A DNA stretch of 64,000 bases from Owenia fusiformis (Eukaryota > Annelida > Polychaeta > Sabellida > Oweniidae): contig CAIIXF020000005.1 of NCBI GenBank assembly GCA_903813345.2, positions 3,106,356 through 3,170,355 of the forward strand. The letters run 5' to 3'. The position numbers and the translations under genes are program-made. Below the pieces are notes generated by a model. The model made no database searches. It saw only the letters and a program-made list of their open reading frames with translations, and had not been told where the DNA came from. Shown one piece after another: positions 1-11,800 of the stretch; position 1 is the stretch's first letter, and every line of letters starts with the position of its first letter.

Positions 1-1891
1 GTAGTAGATTTAGAATGTGTTGAATCTTCCAAATATTTTGACTATGGTTACATCTGGTTCAAGCTACTTTTATCTTCATCATAATGACAACATTACAGTT
101 AAACTTGTACTCTCTGAACATACAGGAAAATCTCTCACATTGATAAACTCTTACATTTCCGATTCTTCTTCACACTTTACATTGTATCATTTTCTTCAAT
201 GAAAAAAAACATCAAACTATGTAGAATTTGTGCCAAGTATTGCCTTTTCCAATAGTTTAATTTTGCATATCTAAAAGAGAGCTTCATCTGCATTTTAAGC
301 ACTCGTCTCTGATACTAGAGATAGGTAAACTACTAAACATATATACTGAAGTAGAAAATAAAAAGATACATTTTTCTAGTCCTGAGGTTTACCTTCCCCT
401 AAGTAGGTCTTTATCAGAGATCATTAGGTCATAGGGAAATTATGTCAAGTAAAACCACAGGAGTCATAATTATACTAACATAAATAGAAAACTTGTTTTC
501 CTGAAACTTAGCTTAAGTTAATCAATATCAGTTTCTCTTAGATTGCATTATTGTAAACTTCTCAACTTCCTGTATATAACACCATAACATTTACTTCATC
601 ACAAGCTTTGAAAATAAATTTGGAGGTCATTGTGTTTCCAAGATCTCAGCGATCGTTGGTATTGTGTCTGCTATTTGCGGATGTTTGATATCTCAAAAAG
701 AGGGCTACAAATTTCTACCATCGGCCTCTTTGTTATAGAATATCTTGTGTCATCTCTCTATCTATTTCCTCAGCCAACTGGTGTTTAAATAAGGTAATCT
801 TACCAAATATGTCCGAAAGGAATCAGCGTCTTTGTTACATTAGACCAAAGGGTTTGGATTTATCTTGTGGCATCTTAAAAACCAAGTAAGACTATAGATG
901 TGGTGATACCATCTGCATCAATGTGGCAAGATCCGAATTATTTTCAGACTTAAAAGAAGATAAACTTGATCTTAAAGACAGACCACTAAAGCTTATTGAA
1001 AAACAGGTTTAATTAGATTATCATCAACTATGCTATGGTATTGAGTACAAACTAACATTCATTTTCAAGTTCTATCCATTAACTGTTTATAAACTTCACA
1101 CTAGTCTAGTCTAAATATGGGTATGAAGTTCCAGTAGCAATGGGTCTATGGTACTTATCACAAAAAGTTGTTTCAAACAATCTTTATGGCACATACTGGT
1201 ATAAGTCATTTTGCGAAACTGGTTATCTTTGTTTTCATTAGTAGACTATAGTATCAGAAAGGAAGAGTCACCTAATAAATGATATGTTCAATTTACAATT
1301 GGTGTTGAAGTAGCCTATATTCCTGTACTAGTTTACCATTGTTCCAGTGGCAAATTCTCATTCACCGTTCAGGTTCGGGGTAGAGGGTTGGGAAATATAA
1401 CTCTTGTGCAAAGAGCATTGTGTTTATGACTAATAGGACAAAACTTTCAAACTGTAGTACCAGATTTACATCATATAGCAGAAATTAGGACACTTTGAAA
1501 AATTTGGCTTAAACATTGTACTCTTTAATTAATCCCCTATGGATTCAAGATGCCATATTTTTCCAAAGTTTCGTATTTCTTATATTTCAATATCAATATC
1601 TGTGTTTGTTTGTTTTCCCATTTCTCAATTTATACCAAGAACTGATTTTAGTATCATTTTCCTATACTGGAAGAGCTGATTAATCCTCTGATGAACCTAA
1701 ATTAATTCATTACAGGTATACATTTTCTCAACACCCAATTGTTTTCTTAATTCATGTTAATATGTTGTCAATATATGTATTAGACTGTATGGATACCAGT
1801 CATATATCATCTTCAGTAGGGCCCAAATTATATGCTTGTCTCATGGTAGCTACAAGGTTAGCTTTGATGATAGAGATGAGAGTTTTATTAG

Positions 1892-2065
1892 TATAGTAAA
1901 ACTTGTCTAATCCTAACAGCACTGAATTTTGGAGTGTTCAGATAAGTAGGTGTTCATTCTTCAAATATGTGGGTCAATAGGACAAAACTTTGGGAATAAG
2001 GAGAGGTGTTCATATTAAGGGGTGTTCAGATTAGAGAGGTGTGCTGATATACAGGTTTAACTGTA
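1892..2065. repeat. CAGTAAAACCTG-family element, copy 1 (diverged)
   Basis: Starts TATAGTAAAACTTGT and ends ACAGGTTTAACTGTA, imperfect terminal inverted repeats, with internal AGGTGTTCA words. The same ends and inner words recur at 45,494 and 63,240. Likely a small non-autonomous DNA transposon. Confidence 0.55.
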
Positions 2066-2479
2066 CAGTGTATATAAGTAGCACTATGGTCATTTGCATG
2101 TGATTTTGACCAACTGGTCTTGTTATACTTGACACAAGCTGGGCATGTTCGCTGTAACAGGTGTTACTTAATGTCACACAATCAAATTACAGTATGTTAT
2201 CATTATTGACATGATGGAGAACAGTTATCTGATTGGCACTGATATAGAAAATATAAGATACCTATCTTAAATAGTAGTCAATTTGGTGGTAGGGACTGTT
2301 TAAAGTGTTTATTGATATTAAAACATTATATAATATTTATGAGCTGTACATATACAGTGATGCATTGAACCACCTTAATTGAGAGACACCTTAACCATAC
2401 GTTGCAGTACCCATCTACTTCTTTGATATTGTAATTTAAACCATAATGGAAGGTATATGTATTTGTATGATCGCATACA

Positions 2480-2615
2480 CCTTGGCAACATTTGCTCCGA
2501 TCCATCGGCCCGCGCCCGCCTGATAGAGTGTTTTGTCCAATATTGTATTCAATTTTGAACAAAATACTCAATCGGCCGGGCACCGTAGAGAAAGTTGGAG
2601 CAAATGTGACCAAGG
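2480..2615. repeat. foldback element
   Basis: Left arm CCTTGGCAACATTTGCTCC pairs with right arm GGAGCAAATGTGACCAAGG (two mismatches). A second nested pair (GATAGAGTGTTTTGT with ACAAAATACTCAATC) lies inside, so the whole 136 bp can fold. GC-rich compared with its surroundings. Confidence 0.6.
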
Positions 2616-5287
2616 CATTAAGGTCCAAATAAAGAAACATATTCATACAGTATAATATCATCCTGCTGTTAGAGAGAGATCTAGTTTTGGCGTATAACAA
2701 TATTCTTTGTTTTGAAAAGTCCAGATAGATTGTTCCAAAATATGTCTCTGCAAACTTGAAGTATATGTTTAGGTAGCATATTCCAATGTTTGTATTCCAT
2801 TTAACCTAAAAAGTAACTTTCAACACATATGGAGTGATCTTTAATCTAGTTAGCCAAAAAAGTTTTATTTGAAGTATAGTTACAAGTGTGTTCTCCCTCT
2901 CTGTGTTTAAGTACTTCATAATGTCACATTTTTTGCATTCTATAAAAAAAGAAAAGTAAGGTAGGAATAAAAACACAAAACCACAAATAGATATACATGT
3001 TAAAACTCATGAAAAAGCAAGTACGGCAATTTGAATAACATATAAGCAATTTATTAATGGAATCTATTAAGAGGCTGAGCAGAATTCAGAATTCATTATG
3101 TTGAATAAGTTTTATTTCTTTGATTTATGTCAATAAAAATATGAAACGGGTGGTTTAAGGATATTCAAAAATTGGTACATTTTATTTAACATATATTTTT
3201 GGGATGTAAGTTTGACAAATAACTTTATGCCTGCTTAGTTATACTATAACTGTTTTTTGTTAGACAGTTTTATTGACCACATGACCATGGCTTTTTATCT
3301 GTTAAGATGTCATTAAAGAATGTCTATAAAGAGCTCTTGATACTTTGAAACAAGATAAGATATATAAAGGATATGTATGTGCCTATAAAATCAATTCACT
3401 TACTTGTTACTTTTATATTCATTGTCTGTTCGAGGTTTCAGTTTTCAGTTTTGTTTTGGAGTATTTTGAAAAAGAGAATGATTGAGTCATGGTACTGATA
3501 TCATACTCATCAAAATCTCATAAGTAAATGGAGTGTGTTCTTGTTCATGTATGATTCTGAAAATCAAAGATACATTCGAAGAATTGGTGGATGAAATTGT
3601 GATATCTCCTCACATTAATACATCTATTCCTGGATTTATTCATTTCTCCCTCAACCCGTCGAATTAAACATCAAATGTTGTTGATGTGTATATGTATACT
3701 GACTGGCCTTGGAGGGCCCAGACACAATGATAGATTGATTACATTTGCTCACTAATTGAGTGGTTAATTCCTGTAATTAACAGACTTGCTGCTGATGGTG
3801 ATATGATAGCCTGGGTTAATGTACTAATAGATATGCTTTCCAATGGTGGTGATCGGTATAACACTTTTTAAAGGGCCCCCATTTCGCCTTTCTATGATTG
3901 GTAATCTATTTTAATGCTAAAAAACTTCCTGTCCTTCAACTTCCCCTCTAGTCCCTTTCTCTGGTCTTTTTGGACATTGTGATAGTTAATAGTAGCCAGG
4001 TATCCCACCTAGGGTCATTGCAAAGTAATTAGAACATGTTGGGCGAACATGATGAAAATAAACAAAAGATAGCCCACCTTCAAACAATTTAAGAATTGGG
4101 ATTTTTAGGGTGAATTCCCATTAACCTAGGGACTAGGGAAATGTTTGTGTATTCATTATTATGTTGGTTTATTTATCAATGGAGATTTGTTTGTAAATAT
4201 ACTATAGGATTTAGATGTGATTGGTGTTGTATTTCCTCATGTAGCATTCCAAGGTGGATTCTGGTCAGCAAGTGTTGGTCTGTGTTTAATCATGGGCAGT
4301 ATTTCCTTTAATACACAAACTCTCTATACATGCTTGCAGTGCCCCCTTTTGAAATATCAATGGTCGAGGAGTACAAAGGGTAACATTTCAGCAACAAACT
4401 ATTTTCTTAAATAAATGTTATTTATTGATTCTGACAAGTATATAATTTATTTTGCAATATGCTATAGATTCATATTGAATTGCTTAGAAATGTCAATCTA
4501 ACTGAAAAATTCTTCTTGAATTCAGTATTCAGTTTGTCAAATTGAGGGATAAATCGTCTATATTGAAAGTGACAAATAATATTAAAAGTATATTATGGCT
4601 AGTGCCAAGTTAGCAATTTAACACAGTTGGCACATTGAGAAGCATCATATAATTATACATAAGGGATACACCTATATAGTTTGCGGTTTTTCGTATAATT
4701 TAAATGGCACAAGATCAAAAATAGATATAAAAGTAACCAATGTTGATCACCCAACTTCAGGTTTTGGCTATAAGTTATATTACAGGTAGAGCCCAGGTAT
4801 ATATATTAGGTGCTATTCAGGTATATGTTGTGGTCTGAAAAGATCAAAGGTTATGTTGTGTCTAGATTGCAGGTTGTAACATAAATACATATTTTCGGAT
4901 GTGGTTTCTCAGTCCTACCTTAATCATTTCACCTTTCTGATCCCTGATACTGATCCTTGGATAAACAATAACTGCACATGTTGTAAATTGTAGTTTTCAT
5001 TTACCAAGTCAAAATGTCATCCATCAATACTCCTCCAGAATATTTTGATTATCTATTTTATCTTATAATCCCATCTTTTTGAATATTATATTTTTGCCAT
5101 TCTCGTTTGTCATTTATAATTTGTTAATCCAAAATGGTATAAATGAGTTAAAGCTTTGATTGAATAAAATTTAAAAAATATGAGTTCATTTTCTATTAGT
5201 CTGTTGATTGATTGTTTGTTTGTTTGTTGTTGTTTTAATATAATGTAACCAAAAGACATTATTTTAATTTTTTTTTTCTACTTTCAG

Positions 5288-5841
5288 GTGCCATGAGCCA
5301 GCGATCCCACGATCCCTGTGTTCAGAGTAGTTGTTACCCAGCAACTGGAGATCTTCTCATTGGTCGAGAGAATCGTCTTTATGCATCTTCAACTTGTGGA
5401 GAAGAAAGACGGAGTCGTTTCTGTATAGTCAGTCATTTAGAAGATAGGAAAAAATGCTTTATTTGTGACTCTAGGAATAATACTCGAAGTCAAAAACTTA
5501 GTCATAGAGTGCAAAATATTGTGTCTAATTTTGACCCAAATCACAAACCTTATTCTAGATGGTGGCAAGCTGAAAACGGCAAAAAAGACGTCTATATTCA
5601 GTTGAATCTAGAAGCAGAGTTCCATTTTACTCATCTTGTCATGACATTCAAAACATTCAGACCAAAAGCATTAGTCATTGAACGTTCATTTGATTTTGGA
5701 AAAACGTGGAGAGTATATCGATACTACGCTCATGATTGTTCCAAGTCTTTCCCTGGTATTCCTACTGGACCACTTCAGGATATTGATGATGTCATCTGTG
5801 AATCGCGATATTCAGCTGTGGCGCCATCTTCCAGAGGAGAG
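5288..5841 (+). CDS. LAMB1: laminin beta exon 1 in window: LN domain, N-terminal part
   Basis: Codes for 184 residues opening just after the mature N-terminus. Diagnostic LN motifs are [14 protein letters not shown], the STCG turn, [35 protein letters not shown] and [19 protein letters not shown]. The acceptor follows a long pyrimidine run at 5,270-5,287 and the donor is GTAAGT after codon GAG (phase 0). An ATG lies at 5,293, but it starts no signal peptide and the exon begins with a split codon, so it is an internal methionine, not the initiator. Confidence 0.96.
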
Positions 5842-8800
5842 GTAAGTTATCTAGATTTATTGAGTAAAAAATTACAATAGCTTTCAAATGGTACATACAG
5901 TAAAACTTTTGATTGTTAGCTACACTAAGCTATTATGATTGAACATTTGATTTTAGCAACAATGAAATGGTGGCATATTCTCTTTGATTCTTCATTTGGA
6001 ACAATGCAGTAAACTATACATTTGATGCACCATTTGTTTTAACTAAGATCCAATGAAAAAAAAATAGTGACCTCTTCTTGCCAATATCATGAAATTAAGT
6101 GTCTTTCATGGGTTTCACTGTACATGTTCAGTTTATACAAGTCAATACACTGTACAGGGTGTTTCATAATGATCGCCGCCACCCACTCCCACCCCCCCAT
6201 CAGTCACCAATCCTATGTAAACATGCTGGAAGATATAAAAGTGTTCCGAGAAAGATATGCAAAGCTCACATGCACGTTTTTCCCTTCCAAACCACACAAT
6301 TCATATTCCTGTTTGAAATGAGTATTTTCTAAAATTGGGTTCACAATATGAACATTAATCATTAACCCGGTAAAGTAGACATGCTTAAAGATAAATGTGT
6401 TTATTTTTCAGCTATTAAATTATCATTATGCATAAGTTTTTGTGTGTTGAAACTCATTGTTTTGATCATTTGTTCTATTATTTGTCAGATGTTGGTTTTT
6501 GTCATTACTAAGGAGAAGTAACATATTGATAAACCCACTTTTTACGACTAGGCAGTATCAGTATCTGTAACAACCGTTACTTTTCCCCTTACACCTTTTC
6601 ATGTTACTTTGTTTTTTGTTTGTTTCCTCTTGATTTCTCTAATTATTTCAGATGTTTTATAATATTTCACATGCTTTCATTATCAGACCAACATAGTCCT
6701 CAGGAATGGAGTCAGAAATACAATGAAACATTTCTGCTTAGATTTAATTCTACACTTGTGTTGAAAATGAACCTGTGCTGAAATAATGAAATAGTATGCA
6801 TGTATATATAAGATTGGTACAGTAAAAGCAAAGCACAATGTTAAAGTTCTATGTTTTCCTAAGGGTATGGCCAAGTGTCTATCCATCATCTGCCAAAGAA
6901 AAAAAAATAGCCTGGAGTTAGCCCACTTTTGCCTTTATTATCGCCTTCCAATGGTTTTCACCCCTATTCATCTATGTTGACCCTTACAAAGGAGACTTAC
7001 ACACTTTGGGAGATAGCATTACCTTGGTATCTATGTCCAGGGGCATACACATGTGTTGTTTACCTACATGTATTGTGTTTGTTTATTTCATTGAGAACAG
7101 ATACAGTTATCTTTAAGGGGTATACTGTTATCAAATTTCTTTTTACTTGTAGAAAAATGAAAGGATTGAGTCAGTGATTATTTCTTGGAAATCATATGTA
7201 AAACACCTTGGTTTTTCACTATATGAAATCCTGCAGACAATTGTCCTAGAAAATTATATTCACTTACATATAAATGAAAGAACATCTTTGATTCAGTTAT
7301 AACTCAACACTTGTATGTTTTATATCACTAAGGACTTAAGGAGCTCATTTATATTTACATGTCAGTAGTAATATATAGAATGAAACTCCCAAATCTTGAC
7401 TGTTAAATTATGTTGTAGGTTGTATTCCGTGTTCTTCCCCCATCTCTAGAGATTAAAGACCCCTACACACAGAAAGTACAGAATCTTCTCAAACTGACCA
7501 ATCTTAGAGTGAATTTTACTGAACTACATACCCTAGGTAAGTCTATGTATACCTTTCGTAACATAATAGGGAGGTTAAGCTAGCATGGTTTGAAGAATGT
7601 GCACTTGAAATGTATAAAATGATGGTCCCCTATGGACTATCTTCACCGCGCTGGTATTAAATTGCCCAATTGAGTATGAAGGTGTGAGGAAAAAAGTTAT
7701 ACTTAGGTCCCCTTTTAAACTAATTGAAAGGTGGACAACAATTCCTGGAGGTCATACTATTACTCATTCACTTTCAAGTTCTCACAAATGTGTGTTACTT
7801 AACTTCTCTAATATGAACAATTCTGAAGCTGATCAACTATTTTAACAAACAAGGCTGAACAAGGAATTGAACCAGGAGACACAAATATATGACATTATTG
7901 TGGTTGGCACCTTCACTGCATTTTATCATATGATTAAATCAAGCAGGATGAAGAAGTGCTCACAAACATTTTGATACAAGTCACATCTTTCTGTTTCACT
8001 AGAAACTCGCCGAGAAGAAATGATGTCATAGTTTTTCATGATATTCAAAAGGTTTTTATGTCACCACATTGTGCCATATTGTTATTATCCCATCGAACGA
8101 AGTTCGGAGGGATATAGGGAACGCCTCCGTCCGTCCGTCCGTACGTCCGTCCGTCTGTCCGTACGTCTGGGCAATAACTCAAATACCGTTGGCCCGATTT
8201 TGTTCATATTTTGTACACATATATCCTATGGGGGTACAAGTTCTGCTCGAAAGCCGATTTTCAAAATGGCCGCTCATTTAAAAATGGTGGCCATTTTAGT
8301 GCCGATTTTACAGTAATTTAGGTGTAATATGTAAAACTGTAATAGCAATATGTTTTAAATGTAAAAAAATTATAAAGGACATTAATAATGCTACAAATGT
8401 AGATATTAAAGAAGCACATAGCAGCCATCTTGAAAAATGGCGGCCTTTACTCGTCATTTTACGATTTTTGCTATAACTCAAAAAATAGTGGAGCGATTTT
8501 GTTCATATTTGGTATGTGAATACTATAAGCATTGCACACTGTCTAAAGACACTTTTGGTAGAAGGCGGCCATTTTGAAAAATGGCCGCCATTTTAACATA
8601 TTTTACTATAACTCGAAAAGTAGTGGAGCGATTTTGTTCATATTTGGTATGTGAATACTATAAGCATAGCACACTGTCCTATGACACTTTTGGTAGAAGG
8701 CGGCCATTTTCAAATTTTTTTTTAAAAATGGCCGCCATTTTAACGTATTTTACTATAACTCGAAAAGTAGTGGAGTGATTTTGTTCATATTTGGTATGTG

Positions 8801-11800
8801 AATACTATAAGCATGGTACACTGTCTATTTCTAATGACACTTTTGGTAGACGGTGGCCATTTTGAAAAATGGCCGCCATTTTAACGTATTTTACTATAAC
8901 TCGAAAAGTAGTGGAGCGATTTTGTTCATATTTGATATGTGAATACTTTAAGCATGGCACATTGTCTAATAAAACTTTGGGGAGTAGTCGGCCATTTTGA
9001 AAAATGGCCACCATTTTAATGTGTGTTATTTTACAAGTACGTGTGCGATTTTTCAAAAATTTTAGAGGTGGCTACTTAAAAGCATATTATTTCTTCTGAT
9101 GACAACTTGGCTAGTGAGCAACCATTTTGAAAATGGTGGCCTTTCTGGTGTGTTGTTTTATGATATTTGCTATTCGTTTGTAAAAATGCCAGCCATTTCT
9201 GTTCGATGGGATTCGCTACGCTTTGGCGTTGCCGTTGTTCTGGTTTGCCATATTGTTTTTTTTGTGGATGATATACTTCAGTTGGCATTCAGCAGTTGGT
9301 ATTCAGTGGTCAGTGTCAGTAACAAATGGCAGGTGGTGACATTTTGCATGTTGATGCCTTGTCTTTCGTTTCTGGTACTCTACACATCTTTCTGTTTCAC
9401 TAGAAACATGGCTGAGAAGAAATGAGATGTCATGGTTTATCATGATTTGGTACTTGGCACATCTTTCTATTTTGCTACTGTTGACAGAAGACTGTGATGA
9501 TTCCCTCCCCTCTCATTCATCCCCTCTCATTCATCCCCTCTCATTCCCTCTCTTCTCTGCCAGCCTCTATTATAACTGAGCCATATGTTTGTTGAAAAAC
9601 ACCATTGGCATCAAACTATCTCATGTTTGAATGTCTGTTGTTTCAGTTTGTATTTGAAGTGTGATAAGAAAGGTTGTTATATGAGTTGATTTGATCATCA
9701 TGACTCGTGCAATTTACTTCTCACCCCTGCCAAGAGTCTGGGTTAGGGCAACCTACATTCCGTTTTCACAATAATCTGACACATTCTCTTTGAATCAAAT
9801 AAATCTGGGGAACTACTTTGTGTCTATAGACTTTCAACATGAGTATATTGCACTGTATTGACTTTGGTTCAATACAATGGATCTCCAATGAACCATGGGT
9901 CTGTGGTTGGACCCACATTTGTACCCAATCTGAATCCAGAAACATCTGGGGAACGACTTCATGTTTATGGACTTTTAACATGGGTATAACATATTCATTC
10001 TTGTCCAAGACTTCACTTACAATGGACCCTTAAGTTCCTTAGTATTCAACAATGATTGCATTAAAATTTCAAGTACCATATCATTTTCATATTTAGTTTT
10101 TTAGAGTTCGTAATAGCCTTGTGGCCGATAATCATATAGTGACATTAAGTGACAAAGAATACTTGTTAACATATGGTAAAATCAGTTATAAGTAGAGTTC
10201 AATCATTTAGCAAACATTTAAAAATCTTTGTTTTGTTTGAATAGCTTAACATGATGTTCTTAAGGAAAAAACAAAGGGTAATATAGAAATGAAGTGTGAA
10301 AACTGAACACTGAAAAACACTACTGATAACAATGAGACATTTTTAACATCCCAGCAGATGATCAAGCGCAAACAGCCATAGTATCAAATGACCCTTCACC
10401 AACTATGAGATAACCATTCTATCCAAAACCACAAAACCATGGGACATTTCAGTCATACTGAAAACATCACTGTATGTTGGAGTATTTTGACTGTGAATAT
10501 GTCCCTACTCTGGCTCATATACAGGGTGTCCCAAACAAAGTTACCCAAATAAAATGAGAATAAATCTTTCTCCTTCATAAAAACTTTTTATTACATGATA
10601 TAGAGAATTCATTTTCTTATTAGCAGTTAACAATTCATTTTTAAATTAAAGTGAAAAGTTTGACATTTTAGATGGCATGCTCTAAATGACCTTTATCATG
10701 ATTGATAGAAGGTTGAATGCAGTTCTGAACATGGAAAATGGGTGATCGCTAAAACTAAATAAAAAAAAAATAAAGTAACTTCCTGAAACTCAGATGTTAA
10801 TGATAATTGAATCAGATGACCAAAATTTCAAGGATACTCTTTCATCACTCCAGAGCTATTTCATGTTTACCTCAATAAAATATTTTGGGACACCCTGTAT
10901 ATACATATGGAAGTGTGCGGTTTAAGCACCTAGTTACTGTCAGTGCACCTTCTATTTTAGGTGGCTAGGTCATTGTTTTTCAACAGTTGATTTATTTTTA
11001 TATTTCACCATTGATCTCAACGTGCTGGTATTTGAAAGTAAGCCAGCAGACAGAACACTCTCTCGTGCTTTGACTACAAATAAGCTAATCATCATCAAAA
11101 TTTACAGTGTAGTAAAGTATGTCAGTTAAATAAAGTCAACAAATAAACAGTTTTGCCTTCCGGTAATTAATTTTTTGGTGTTTTTAGTATTAGTATGACA
11201 TCATTCATCCTATGACGACCAAAATGTTGAGTCAGTTTATTTGTTAAAACTAAACAAGGGCATGTTGTAGGTGTTTGTAATATGAGTTTATTCATTGGGG
11301 AATTTACTGAAGTGAATTTATCAAACGGTTGCTCTGTGGTGATAGAATGATAGATCTGCTAATTTGGGAGAGTGTTTGTTCTTTCTTCTCTGTCCTTTAT
11401 TCATTGTCACCGTTACCATTTTTCCATTGAGTTCCTGGTGGACCATGCCCTCTTTATGTACTGTTTCTATAATGCTTTTATTTTGGAAAGAATGAGAGGG
11501 GGTAACTTTGGGAAGATTAGAGCAATACCCAATTCACCTAAACATTTCCTGTTTAGCTGTATCATTCGGTCTGTATATCTATGTACATATAGAGGAAATG
11601 TTGTTGAAAGCATAAAATGTTCTACACTGATGAACATAAGCATAATGTTTTTCTTTGATTTATTCCAAATGACCTCATATTGCTATCAGTCTCTGTTACT
11701 AATGGTCAGTTTTTTGCCCCTTTATCTTAATTGCTGAGATAAAAGTGTGTGAGCGTACAGTGCTGCCTGTGTGGATGATAGAGCTAGCAGATTAGTGGTT

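Larger units (their letters stand above)
1..5287. other. upstream intron or 5' flank of the laminin gene; no exon recognised
   Basis: AT-rich DNA without a credible coding stretch. The signal-peptide exon must end in phase 1, and I found no ATG with a hydrophobic run and a suitable donor here, so it is probably further left, though a short exon could hide. Contents recognised: a CAGTAAAACCTG-family element (1,892-2,065) and a foldback (2,480-2,615). Confidence 0.6.

Noticed and set aside
2326-2700. 124-codon minus-strand open frame
   Set aside because: It spans the foldback at 2,480-2,615; no family resemblance.
5293-5295. Translation start of the laminin protein
   Set aside because: MSQRSHDPC has no signal peptide, the chain must be secreted, and a good splice acceptor lies five bases upstream.
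8038-9056. Several short open frames (RPSVRPSV-type and WPPF-type)
   Set aside because: Translations of the (CCGT)n microsatellite and of the ~140-bp tandem units.
11372-11737. 121-codon open frame in laminin intron 2
   Set aside because: It starts at a non-ATG codon, has AT-driven Phe/Ser/Leu composition, no motif and no splice context; expected by chance in 10 kb of such DNA.
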